Shown: positions 13,102 to 24,343 of the stretch, one piece after another
Layout: every line of letters starts with the position of its first letter
Numbering within the stretch: the stretch's first letter is position 1
DNA from: Chromera velia
Lineage: Eukaryota; Sar; Chromeraceae
Direction: 5' to 3'
NCBI GenBank assembly: GCA_018398765.1
Contig: JAHBMJ010005572.1
Location: forward strand, 1-64,000
Length of the DNA stretch: 64,000 nt
Program-made: the position numbers and the translations under genes
The notes under the pieces: generated by a model
Database searches by the model: none
Told to the model about the DNA's origin: nothing
What the model saw: the letters and a program-made list of their open reading frames with translations, nothing else

Positions 13102-16100
13102 TGTGTTTGTGTGCGGGTGCAAATTTTTTCTTTTCTGTTTGTGTGTTGGTGCAGGTCGTATCTGCTGGTGGCTCTCTGGTGCTCCGCCGTTATCTTTTGA
13201 AGGAAGGGATGTGGCGCTCTAAGTTGCCCTCCCTCCTCCAGAAGCAGACGAACTTGAAAATTCTGTACCTGAGGAAGAGGGAGTCTCGATCGGAGACGTG
13301 GAAGGATTGCCTCGTGCAGAGAGGCATTGAGTGCGAGCAGACGAGACGCCGACATGAACTTCCAGAGTGGCTACCACCCCAGTGGGAGGTGTTCAGTGAT
13401 TTGGAGGGGAACCCGGACGACGCCCTCGTTCTCAATTCCTTCCTCACCTTGAAGGGATACACCCAGAGAGGGTCACCAATCGGAGGGCCAGGGGAGGGAC
13501 GGAAGGGACATCGGAGGGTGTCCCAAGCGATCCAGCCCTCTCAAGTGCCCTCGGTTGTGCGTCCTCTGTGTGATAAGGACAAGGACAAGGGTGGCAAGAA
13601 GGAAAAGAAGAGAAAGGCCAACCGAGCAGAGAGGGAAGGGGAGAAGGACTGGGAGGAGGGGGAGGAAGGTCCGAAAAGGAAAAAGAAAAAGAAAGAGGCC
13701 AAAGAGGACAAAATGGAGGGAGGAGACAGACGGAAGAAGCATGAAAAGAATCCAGTACCCCTTCCTCAAAACGAGTGCAGCTCTCGTGAGGAGGAGGCAG
13801 ATGGTTCTTCCCCGACAGACTCTCCTTTTCTTTCCTTTGCCTCTCAGTACGTCTCCGTCTCTTCCCAGACCCTGACGGTCTTTGCCGCACGCATCAACAG
13901 AGGAAGACGGGAGTATTTGGTCTCCACCATCCGTCGTCCCTCCACAGCGAGTCTTCCCCCAACTCCCCTACCAGGCGAGCCCAGCCACAGACGCGCCTCT
14001 CTCTCTGCCAACGCACGCCATGAGGGAGGAGGCAACAGAGAGGAACCGCCCACCCCTGCCCCCAAGGGAACCTTGAAGGACGCACAGTGGCGACACCTCG
14101 GCCGACTGACTGACCACTTCCCTGTGCTCAGGGAGTTCCACACAAAAAACGACATCCCCATCGCACCCCAGGTAGGCTCACACACACAGAGACAGACAGA
14201 CAGACACGTCTATCTGATGGGGGGTCGGATCAGGATGGGTCCTGTGTTGTCACTCCTCTTTTCTGTTCTCCTGCCTTCGATTTTTTCTTTTGTTCGTTGA
14301 AAGCCCTCTCGCCGCCCCTCTCTCTCGACGATGCGGCCTGTATAGGAGAGAGAGATTACGCATTTTCGGGTCCATCCCTCGTTTGTTTGATGTCTGCGGT
14401 TTCTTCGTGCGTCTTTCTTGACGTGAGCTTTGTTATTTCTTTCTTGTGGTTGTGCTGCATGCTGCTTCATTCTGCATGCAGAGACCTGTGCGGGTGGTGG
14501 ACTCGAGAGGGAAGACCTCGAAGGACATCTGTTTCCGTGTTGAGGTCTGTCGCTCTGTTTGTCTGCCTGTCTGTCTTTGTTCTTTCTTTCTTTTTTTCTG
14601 TCTGTCTATTGCCATGCGCGTGCCTCTATGTTGATTGCCTTGCGTGCTTTCGTCGCAGAGGCAGTGGACGCTCGTGTGTGCTCGTTGACTATTTGAGAGG
14701 CGTGGTCTTTAGTCGCAAACTCATATCGTGGCTCTAGTACAATCGTCTTCCTTAATTTGTTTTTCTTTCTTCGTCTGCGTTCATGCATGAATGATGCAGG
14801 TGTGCGTTGAGTGGAACATTGAGTGCCTCCAAGAAGACCTCCGTCATGAGAACAGACGGTGGTTGAGGGTGGCAGATCTCTTCGCAGAGTTCCCGGACGC
14901 CTTCGATCTTGTGGATACGTACCTGAAGACCGCCAGGCTCCGGTGGCCTCCTCTGGTTGATGTGAAGGTGGGTCGGTCAGAAGGGGAGTGGAAGGAAGCG
15001 GGGTCTGAAGTTAAATTGTCGTGCTGACCTTCACTTCCGGCAACAAGGAGACAGTGCAGTTTCAGTATTCATCTGCAAAGAGTCCTTCTCTTGCTCTTCT
15101 TTCTCACAAGAGACCTTTGATTTCCTTCCGTGTACGTTCGTCATTGATTCTGGTGCATGCATGATCTCCCTCCCATCTTCTTTCTTGAATTTGAACTATC
15201 TCTGCCTCCTGTCTGCAGGACCCTCTGGAACTGGTAGAATCTCGCCAGGTGGGTGCGTGAGGGGGGAGGAGGGGAACCTTGTTGTTTTCTTTTTTATGCG
15301 AGAGAGAGACGATGGTGCATGGGCGATCCTTTCCTTCCTGCCTTTTTGGCTTTTTTCTTTTGTCCTGTGAGTTACTCTGAAACGGGGGAAACATTCATCA
15401 AGCTCATTCCTTTTCTCTAAAGCTCTATCTATCCCTCTGTATCGGCCCCTGACTGGACGGACCTGCAGATCGGCACAGAGAGCTTCCCCGAGACAGAGTA
15501 CCTTGCCGTCTTTGCCCTCAACCCGATTTTCATTCGGCCTCCCCCCAAAACCCCCACAGTGGCAGGAGGAAACGGAGGAGATGCAGCAGGGGTGATGGAG
15601 GGAGGGGCTGTGGAGCTTGTGCCGGACGCTGTGGCTCCTTCGGTGGTTGTCCACTGTTGGAGACGGAGAGAAAGTCTACCCCCAGGTCTGGTTGATCGTT
15701 TCGTTCAGATGGAGGCGATGGACCAGAAGAAGGGGGGGAAGGCTAAAGGCAGAGGGAAACCTCCTGCTGTCTCACGCAGAGGACAGCAGGGTGGCACGCC
15801 AGGGTCCTCTCAGAGGTCTGTGCGGAGTCGCGCCTCTGTTGTGAGAGAGATCAAACAGGAGAAGGAGAGACGGAGGGAAGAGGAGAAAATGGAGGTCGCA
15901 GGGAGCCAGGAAGAGAAAGTAATCAAAAAGGAGAATGGTGATGCATCTCTCGAGAGCAGTCTGGCCGCAGGGGTGTTTGAGGGGAAGGCAAGAGAGAGAG
16001 AGGCCCGAGAGGTTTCCAGCAGTGCGTCTTCGTCTTCCTCCAGAGGGAGAGGGACACTGACAGGGGGGGGGTTCATTGGGGGACTGGCTCTTTTGACTCA

Positions 16101-16356
16101 GCCTGTCGCCTCATGCTCTTCTGCTGCGTCTGCGTCTGTCTCTGCTGCCTGCCTTCGACTTCCCCTCTGTCCTCCGTCTCCCTCTGGAGGTCTGTGTGGA
16201 AGTGGGGGCAGGAAGAGACGGCAGTCTCAGGGGGAGGCAAAGTCCCCAGATCCCCTGGAGACAAGCGGCAAGAGGCAGAGACGCCACTCACGTCGGTTGG
16301 AAGCGAAGGACAGACAGACAGAAAGGGAAGAGGACAGCTGCAGGAGTGGAGGATGA
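1523..16356 (+). CDS. Giant protein with about 13-15 tandem chromodomain-like modules (20 exons, 2,939 aa)
   Basis: Proposed exons: 1523-1649, 1789-3624, 4150-4493, 4776-5342, 5549-5785, 6068-6325, 6687-7202, 7536-8294, 8576-8812, 9235-9543, 9856-9911, 10199-11159, 11590-11733, 12052-12129, 12509-12733, 13155-14171, 14482-14544, 14800-14967, 15219-15248, 15469-16356. They sum to 8,820 nt with every phase matching. The first ~650 residues are Ser/Pro-rich then acidic. After that, one module recurs: an opening like LRILDVRE or VEKIEF, beta strands such as YLTEWHVP or VLEVLVRWE, a Trp-containing strand (WESL, WMQEVL), and a final helix ending in forms like GFHRREGIPIPP. This strand-strand-W-helix order resembles chromodomains, which bind methylated histone tails. 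Modules are separated or interrupted by acidic, Gly-rich or Lys-rich linkers, including a KRKKKKK-type basic run encoded near 13675. A nuclear, chromatin-associated role is inferred; the fold call needs a profile search. Confidence 0.7.
5939..5975. repeat. (GA)n microsatellite in an intron
   Basis: A run of GA dinucleotides lies in the intron between 5786 and 6067 of the giant gene. No further function is visible. Confidence 0.8.
13070..13110. repeat. (GT)n microsatellite in an intron
   Basis: A GT run just upstream of the acceptor at 13154, inside the intron 12734-13154 of the giant gene. Confidence 0.8.
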
Positions 16357-16389
16357 CTTGTGACTGCAGTAGAATGTGCAAGAACTATT

Positions 16390-16395
16390 AATAAA
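16390..16395 (+). terminator. Candidate poly(A) signal AATAAA
   Basis: AATAAA lies 34 bases after the stop codon at 16356 of the giant gene, a normal distance for a 3' UTR signal. Whether this organism relies on AATAAA is not known from the window. Confidence 0.4.
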
Positions 16396-16399
16396 AGGA

Positions 16400-16647
16400 G
16401 TGGTGAAGAAAGGTCTCCTTGCCAGTGAGAGTCGTACATGGATGGGAGCGGGTGCGTGTGGGGAATGGGGGGAAGCAGTTAATGAAATGGTGGGACCCGT
16501 CCCTTAGGCTTTAAAGAAGTAACAAGTGGCGGAGGAAGGACGGAAGTAATGTCGGGGGGAAAACGGAAGAACTGGTGGTTGGTGGTCTGTATGCCTTTTT
16601 TTTCATGGGTGTCTCTTGCCTTTTAGTGTATTTCTGTCCTCACCGTC

Positions 16648-16679
<32 letters not shown>

Positions 16680-18597
16680 CGTGTGCCTGCATTCATGACC
16701 ACTTCTTCTCCACCCCCTCTCTTTTCTTCGAATCTTCACGCCTGTCGCTCGGTCCATACGGAAAGAAGAATGCGCCTCTTTGACTGTTGCCGATTGGGGG
16801 CATTGTCGATATAAGCAGAGAGGGAAGGAGGGCGGACTCCAAAGTGTAAAAGACATGTAAAGGAGGAATTCTGTACTGCAAACTGGGTGCAGTTTCCAGC
16901 ACAATGACCATGAAAGTGCCTCCCTTCATTCAATCCTCCTCTGCCCCATGCATCTCCTCACATTCTGAGGAACTTCTCTTTCTTCTCTCTCCCGTTTTGT
17001 TGTTGCTGTGCTGCGCTGTTCAAAACAAAAGACTATAGATTCCTTCAAGAAATGCGACCAGACATGAGTGAGGGAATTTGAAGAAGCAGCAGGATGGGCT
17101 TTCTTCCAAGCAGACAGTGTGAATGCGACAAGGTTTTTTTTTTTTTCTTCCGGTCGTCTGAACCAAAGTAAAACCAGTGAAGCAATCGTGAATTTGCTTT
17201 GGTTTCGATCACTTGTCTGCCAACGTCCTGGAAAATGCACTCTTTTGGCATCTCCTGCTCAGTCCCCCTCATCCACCAGATTGTTCTATGTGTCCATGTG
17301 GGCTGTGCAAAACCTGCGCAAGCCAATCGCAAACAAACCATCATCTGTCAAAGTACAGATGACTAAGTAAGGCGATTCGCCACAACTTTATGAATCCACA
17401 TAAATCTACAAGTCGATCAATGATTGAGTTGATTGAGCCCATGGTCTGTATCATAACAGAATCATGTAAGGAATGCATGAAAAACACTGGTATCATCGTA
17501 TATCATCGCATTTGAACGTCTTTCTGCATCAACTTTTGCTGCAAGCTCTGCATGCATGGTAGTCAATACTAGTCTAGTTATGAAGTCCATTATTATATAC
17601 TCATAAAAATGTTGGTTATAGACCCACTGGCAGCTATAGGCATGTCAGTGGTGTCATGAAAAGAATAAACTTGAAAATCTTTGGAAATTAAGGTAAAAAT
17701 TACACTGCTAAATGTTTTGAGAACAATCAGAAGAAGTGGGAGCCACCAGAAGGTGAGTCCCTAAGCAAGTCAGTGTGACTAGGTATGATGAATTGACTTG
17801 AAGTCTAAGTTCAAGATTTGCTTATCTGGCTTTTGCTTAGTAGAAAACCAATTTAAGCAAAAGGCAGGGCTGGAACCCGCTAGAAAACTTGCTGTATATC
17901 TATAAGTGTATATAGCTTACCCCAAGGAGTGCTTATAGTTGTTGCTACAGTTGTTGGTTCTAGTTGGTTCTTGCTAACTTCCTGGTTTTGTCCTTCTTAA
18001 TTCTGTTTTTTTTTTTCCTTTTCTTTTATTTTTTTGGTATTATTATTAAAAATTATAATAACTCGGTATAACACAGTACTAGACATAGTATCTATCAACT
18101 TACTACAACTTAAGTATTATAAAGTATGTAATATGATGTCTCTGTATAGTTGCGTTGATATATACTTTCAGTTGGTCAACTACTTGGTGAATTATTAAAA
18201 GCAAAACCTACAAAAGAACGGTTCTGTTTTTTGTATGGTCCTACATGTACAATCTGCATGTGACAAAAGTATTTTGCCTGTTGCCTGATCTGAAACGTCG
18301 CGACGCGCATGGCGCGCGTACTTTCTCGTCTGACGTGCAGTAACAAATTCATGCATGTACTACGTATGTTCATGCAATTAAACGTACACACTTTGATACC
18401 GTCTGTATCACCTCTTTCTGTTCAACGCAGTGAATGATCAAGCCTCATCTGGCCGTGGAGAGTCGAGGCAAACGAGCCACATGCCTTGGAGCTGAGCTGT
18501 CAAGCTGCCAGGAGCTTACGTCAGGGAAACAGCGTGATCACTCCACGTCCAAAGCGGATGCGTATGTACACGTCTTTGTTATCTGTCCACTGACAAA
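16400..18597. other. Intergenic region
   Basis: The part up to about 17350 is moderately GC-rich, with a CTGT microsatellite near 16645-16680. From 17350 to 18400 it is AT-rich, with no frame showing coding character and no tRNA-like box pair that I could see. The promoter of the next gene must lie near 18300-18597, but no core element is evident. Confidence 0.5.
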
Positions 18598-19156
18598 ATG
18601 TTCTCCAAACGAAAGGATCCCCAAGACACCTTGCTTGCCCGCCTATATGGCCAGCGCCTGCAGAGCATCGCTCAGGTACGCACACAAGCACACATGACCA
18701 ATCCCATGCAGATAGAGGTGACCGAACACGCTGTATACCCATCACTCATTTCTCCGTCTCCTTTTCCTGCGTGCCTGTATACATGTGTCCATGTGCACGG
18801 GTGTGCAGGCCCGGGCGAGATTCGAAAAGTCTGCCTGGGTAAAGGGTCCCACAGGACATTCGAAGGATGGCGCTCGGCACAATCCATTCACCAAGTCGGT
18901 ACCACCCCCGTCGATCTGCCTCGCTCTTTTGATCAAATCTATGCATGCTCAGCGTGTTCATCTGTACAGAAGTCCCAAGGAAGGAGCCGACCCCAGAGCT
19001 CTCGGGAAGCTGTGAAGCTTTTCTTCCTTCACACTGTCCATGATCATAGCTCCGAACACCTTCCAGTATGCGTCTGTGATGGGCTGCATGAGCGCCTATG
19101 CTTGGACAGACTTGAGATGACACTGCAAGTGCATTCGTGTGTGTGTATGTGTGTGT

Positions 19157-19202
<46 letters not shown>

Positions 19203-19204
19203 AT

Positions 19205-19256
<52 letters not shown>

Positions 19257-22041
19257 ACAAGTGTGTGCAGACCCCGCACCTTCACCTTCCCGAGAGCCCC
19301 CCGGTTCAACTCAGGGGCCCCTCCTGTCTCCACAGAGAGCGTCTGGTTCCTTTCGTCACCAACTCACCAGCCTCAACGTCAGTCACTTGACCGACCGTTA
19401 CATGCAGAAAGAAGAGAGGGAATAAGCGTTCTCGGTCCATCCATATCACGCATGCGTAACACCAGCTCAGTCTGTTCTGCTCTCTCTGGAAGAAATTTTA
19501 TGAGAAAGAAAGACCCGAGTTGGAAAATAAAAGAGACAGGGCTTGCACACAGAAAGCGTACAAGCCCACAAAAGAACACTGAGGAACCAATAGAATCACT
19601 CAATCAGTGAGAGAGTCAAATTGAAGACGAAAAACCCATCACCTCCAAGCATGAAGCAGACAGGCGGAGGAAGTAGGGAGTGACAATGGAATCAGGATAG
19701 TGGAATGAGATTTACATCCTTGCGTCGACTTTGTTCAGTCCAGTAGACAATGTTTTCCTGTTCTCCTTCAAGGGATTGAAAGCAGTGAGTTGCCGAAAGT
19801 TTTCTTCTCGTATCGCACAGGCAGCAGGACCATGCAGCCACTGCGTAAAACTCCAGTGCAGGTTGCTGATGAGACGCACAAAACAGTCGGCTGCAAAGTC
19901 TTCAAAGCGAACGAGGCGCTTTGTCTGTGGCGCTTACAAAATGGAGGCAGACATGCAACGTGTGTATGCACAGAGCATTGTTGTTCATCCCTTTTTCGTT
20001 TCGATTTGCAGCAGGAACTCTTGAGGCGACCTCCCCCTCTCCCACCAGCAGAAGCAGAGGGGGCTCCATGACCGCAAGAGGGTCTGAGGCAGGAGGGGGA
20101 TGGCGTCTCCCCCTGGCGACTTCCCGTCTCTCAGCATTGGACGAACAATTCGGGCCCTCCACTGCCACGATGTGGAAGGACGTCTCCAAGAGGCTTGGGG
20201 CTTCTGGGCATCTCAGAGACCACCTCAGGGAGATGGCAGGGAAGAGAAGGGAGACGGAAGTCAAGAGGAAGGCTGCAGAGGCACTCAAATTCATTGAGAT
20301 GCACAGAGCACAGCAGACACTGGAACGGTCAGTCGAGCCAGCTGATTGATGTAAAGGTTTAAATTTGAATTGAACCCGCTGTATGTACAGGCGGCATCCG
20401 AAAAGCAGCAGTCAGTGCGCATATGCAAGGATAAGTCTCTTGAACGATAGGAGAGCCAAAGCGCTGGCTCGGTTCTTATTTTCCCTTCGTCTGGCTGTAC
20501 CAACCGTATTTCCCTGCTGTATCCCTTCGTTCGTTGTTTCCTCTTCTTCTTTCTCTCCTCCTCCCGCCCCTTCAGCTCTTTCCCCTCTCTCTACTGTCCC
20601 ACCATGCAGTCGTACAATCTCTCTCTCTTCAACCTAGAGAGCTTTCTGCCTGCCTGCAGGTACCTTGACGAGACGGGAGGGATGGACTCCATGCCCATGC
20701 CCATGCCCATGCCCATGCAGGCTGAGGATGCAGAAAGAGAGAGGGCCTATGCGCACCCCTCGCACTTGCCCTCCCACTCCTGCAGAGCAAACACACAGAC
20801 TGTACAGACTGTGGTGGACGTCCCTGTGATTCCCTCTCTGTCGGTACAGGAACAGAATGATACAAGAAAGGTTCTAGCAAGACTAGGTTACGAGGACCCA
20901 GGGCTAGATGCGCCCTCTAGCATTCAGGAGGGACGCTCCCAACACCCCCTGTCCTCTGTACCTAGTCATCAGTCTCTCTCTTTTGCCAGACCAGAAGGGG
21001 CAGCCTGGCAGGGAGATACCCTAGATCTCCCTGGCGGTCTGGTAGACACGAGGCACCAGGCAACAAGCACTAGTTCTCTCTTGAGTATGTGCAAGGAGGT
21101 GGAGAGACAAGGTCTCACTGAGGCTGCAGGGGGGACGTCACAGTCCCCGGGGGGAGTTCCTGTCAGTCCACCTGGAGAGGGGGAGGGCTACCATACAGTT
21201 GTCGTGAGGTCTTCTGTTGGTGTCTCCGGTCCGGGACCCTCTGCCGGGGTGGGGGTGGGCACAGGGAACTTGTGGAGTTTGCCGTCTCCTTTGAGTTTAG
21301 ACGTCAGGGTCGTCAGGGGGGAGACAGGGGAAGAGAAGCAATCGAAGGTCGGTCAGGCGGAATAGGGGTGAATCTTCTCTTCCTTCTCTGCAGGTCTATT
21401 TCTTTATGATGATTACACACACGCACGTTACAAATTCCATCGCACAATTACAGAAGAAGAGAAGGAGGGTGCATCTCCTCTTCTTTCTCTTCAAGTTTTA
21501 TCTTCGCTCATCACGCCTCCGTTTTTGTCTTTAGTCCGACAGGTACAGAGAAAGACAGACAAAGGTGCACAGAAGAAACATGACAGGCGGACAGACCGTG
21601 GGAGAGAGAGCGAGGCAAAGTCTGACGTTTTCGATGATACACGCACACTTATGCATGTCTGTCATTCACCTTTATTCCTGCAGCACGACCGCTTAGAGAC
21701 GCCTCCAATGGCCCCACCCCGACCAGACACCTCACAAGGAGTGCTTCTGAATTCGAATGGCCCCGAAAAGCAGAGTTTCGCTCTCCGTTCCCGTCCCTCC
21801 TCGTCCCCCCCCGTCCGATCCCGACAGCGGCCCCGGACCACCACATCATCCCGGCCCGGTCTCAAGTCCAGGGCCCATAGTGCCCCGGGACACGAGAAGA
21901 GAAGAGGCAAGAAAGTGGATGGGGGGCCTGCGTTGAAGGCTGCAGTGGACTTTCTGGACATGCAGACGGATATCGGGCCTTTCCTGCCTGTGCCCATGAT
22001 GGTCCGTGCACGTGGTTGCATGGCTGCATGGGTGGGGTCTG

Positions 22042-22078
<37 letters not shown>

Positions 22079-24343
22079 GTGTTTGTGTGAGTGACTGAGT
22101 GAGTGAGTGAGTGAGTGAGTGAGTGAGTGCTGGTTGGGGCTTGCATGAGGAGGCCAATGCAGTTGCACTGCAAGAATCGACTTTTGTATGAGTCTGGATG
22201 AAAAGACTCTGTTGCTTCAATTCTGAAAGACTGACTGTCTCAGGGTAGATGGATCGGCAACCAGAAGTATAGGAGAATCGATTGTGAACTCCGGCCCTCT
22301 TTGTCTGTCCTGTTTCTATCCGTCTGCATCTCTCATCGTTTGTTTGACTTCTTGTTTATTTGTAGTTCCCTCCCTGCCTCTTCTCTTTCCATGCAGGTGA
22401 AATGTCTGGAAGAGAAGGAGAGCAAGGGCACAATTGACCGTCGCACGTCCGTTTGTTTGCACTACACTCCAGGCAATCAATAGACGTCATTTGTTCTCTT
22501 TATCAAGCTCTCCTGCGTGCACATTTTCTCTTTTTCTGTCTTACACTTGTTCATTCTTTCTTTTCTCTCTTCCAATTGTTCGTCTTCTTAAATGCTTCCT
22601 TCTTCGCTTTTCCCCTCTCTCGATCTCAGCCTGAATGAATCGAAGGTTCCGGCGATCTCTTCTCCCATCGGCCGACAAAGACACGATCTTTTTCATCCAT
22701 GTCACGAATGAATGAATGAATGAATGAATGAATGAACAAATTTTGTCTGCACTGCAGAGTCCATGGAAAGAAGCAGGCAAAGGACGCGACGATTGAGGCT
22801 GTGATGGTGCGTCCCTCCGTCTGGCACGTCATTGGGATAAGAAACACAAGTTTATTTGTTGATCTACGTAGGATGAAAGAAAAAGAAAGCGAAAGATGGC
22901 CGCAAGGAAGGGTTGGGCATCAATGGTTATCAGTCGAGCAATGAGCTTTTCTTGACAAAAAGTCTTTTTTTCTTTCCTCGCAAGAGAGAAAAAAAATGAA
23001 TAAATCTGATCAGGCAACGGTACCGCCTCTCTTCTTTCTATCTGCCTTTCTAGTCTTTCCACCTTTCACGTTTGCGGAGGCGCTTTTTCTGGACTTCCAT
23101 TGAGCTACGAAGAGAGCGGAGGCGCCGTGAGTGTTTCCATAACAATCCGGTACGCTTGCACATCGAGCGAAAAAAATGATTGGAGAAGCACGACAAGGTG
23201 AGATCCAATCGGAGATTCCGTGTGGAGCGCTAGCTCCCTGTGTTACCTATTTTATCTGTCTGTCTGTCTGTCTGTCGGTCGGTCTTTCTGTTTATCTCTC
23301 CGTCTAGGTATCACTTTTTCTTCCTTGTTTTCCCTTCCTGCAGCGTGCACGGACTGCCCGCCCCATCGCCTACAAGAGGGGGGCAGAGGCAAAGAAGACA
23401 GCCAGGGTGCAACAGGAGGAAGAGGGGGAGGGGGGTTTATTGACCCACACTCTCGCACGCTTAGGTCAGAGACAAAGAAAAGGAAGGAAGCTAGGAGAGC
23501 TGCACGTCTGTGCATGCATCTGTGAATCTGCTCTCTGTCTCGCCTTGTGCACTAATTTCTGAAACCTGCGACCCTCCGTCTGAAGGGGTTTTGCGTAGGA
23601 CTGAGAGAGTCCTTCCAGCTCCCTTCGCCTTCACATTACTCTCGACCTCTTTTATGGCCCCTGCCTGAATTCTTCGTTCACTGCACATCAAGAGAGGATC
23701 TGTCGACACTGCAGGTCCACAGTCGCAGCTTCGCTGTGCGTTCCGAATGTATTTTTCTTTTCTGTTTTTTTCGCCTGTGTTCACCATCGCTCGATCTGCA
23801 GGGCAATCTGTACTTGACACGTGCAAGCCTGGGTCCTTCTGTGTGACTCTGGGGGGCGGGTCCACACTTCAGCCCAAGCCGCTGAGCATGCTCCTGACAG
23901 AACGCCGACAGAGACGCGGAAGCAGCCTGAGAGTCCAAGACGGCGCGCTGCCCCTCAGACCCTCCACTGCCGACCTCTCAAAGGAAAAGAAGGAGAAAGA
24001 GAGGTGGGGCAACGAGAGTGAAGCCGCCCCTCCGAGCGGCCACCCCTGGAGTCTTCCTTCTAGAGAAATCTCATCTCTGCGTTGGCCCTCGGCAGGCACG
24101 TCAGTTCCAGATGTGCATTTCGTTTCTGCTCCGAGGGTCAGCCATCCAGAGGTCGTGACTGTGCCCTCAGTGCCCATCCACATGAATGGGGGGGGGGTGC
24201 CGGTTTCTACAGAGATCTCAAAAGAGGCACAGGGCACAAGGGGCGCAAAGGCGGTTCCCTTCCTTTGGAGAGAGGAAGCGTTCGAGAAGGTCGAGGAGGT
24301 CAAACAGATCCTACGACAAGAGCATTCGGAGGAAATCAAGTGA
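18598..24343 (+). CDS. Basic, Pro/Arg-rich protein of unknown function (10 exons, about 784 aa)
   Basis: Proposed exons: 18598-18675, 18809-18894, 19271-19377, 20012-20327, 20660-21347, 21684-22001, 22397-22446, 22758-22806, 23344-23464, 23802-24343. All phases match and the sum is 2,355 nt. The start is the ATG of MFSKRKDPQDTLLARLYGQR. Exons 2 and 3 join to give a stretch containing PFTKPRTFTFPRAPRF, reminiscent of Pro/Phe repeats in axonemal or subpellicular microtubule proteins, but too short to assign. Exon 4 encodes an amphipathic helix rich in Lys, Arg, Glu and Leu. Exon 5 has a (MP)n run (MPMPMPMPMQ) and a disordered Ser/Pro/Gly stretch. Exon 6 is Arg/Ser/Pro-rich. No signal peptide or membrane segment is seen, so it is probably cytoplasmic or cytoskeletal. 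The donor at 18895 (GTCGGT), the acceptor near 20012/20015 and a possible extra exon near 19819 are the weakest points. Confidence 0.6.
19137..19258. repeat. (GT)n microsatellite
   Basis: About 120 bases of GT interrupted by short ATGT units, in the intron 18895-19270. It ends a few bases before the acceptor at 19270, so the GT tract sits where a polypyrimidine tract would be expected. Confidence 0.85.
22048..22130. repeat. (GT)n followed by (GAGT)n microsatellite
   Basis: Two adjoining simple repeats in the intron 22002-22396 of the Pro/Arg-rich gene. Confidence 0.85.
22707..22736. repeat. (GAAT)n microsatellite
   Basis: Seven GAAT units shortly before the acceptor at 22757. The same tetranucleotide is expanded at 33009-33165. 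Confidence 0.8.
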
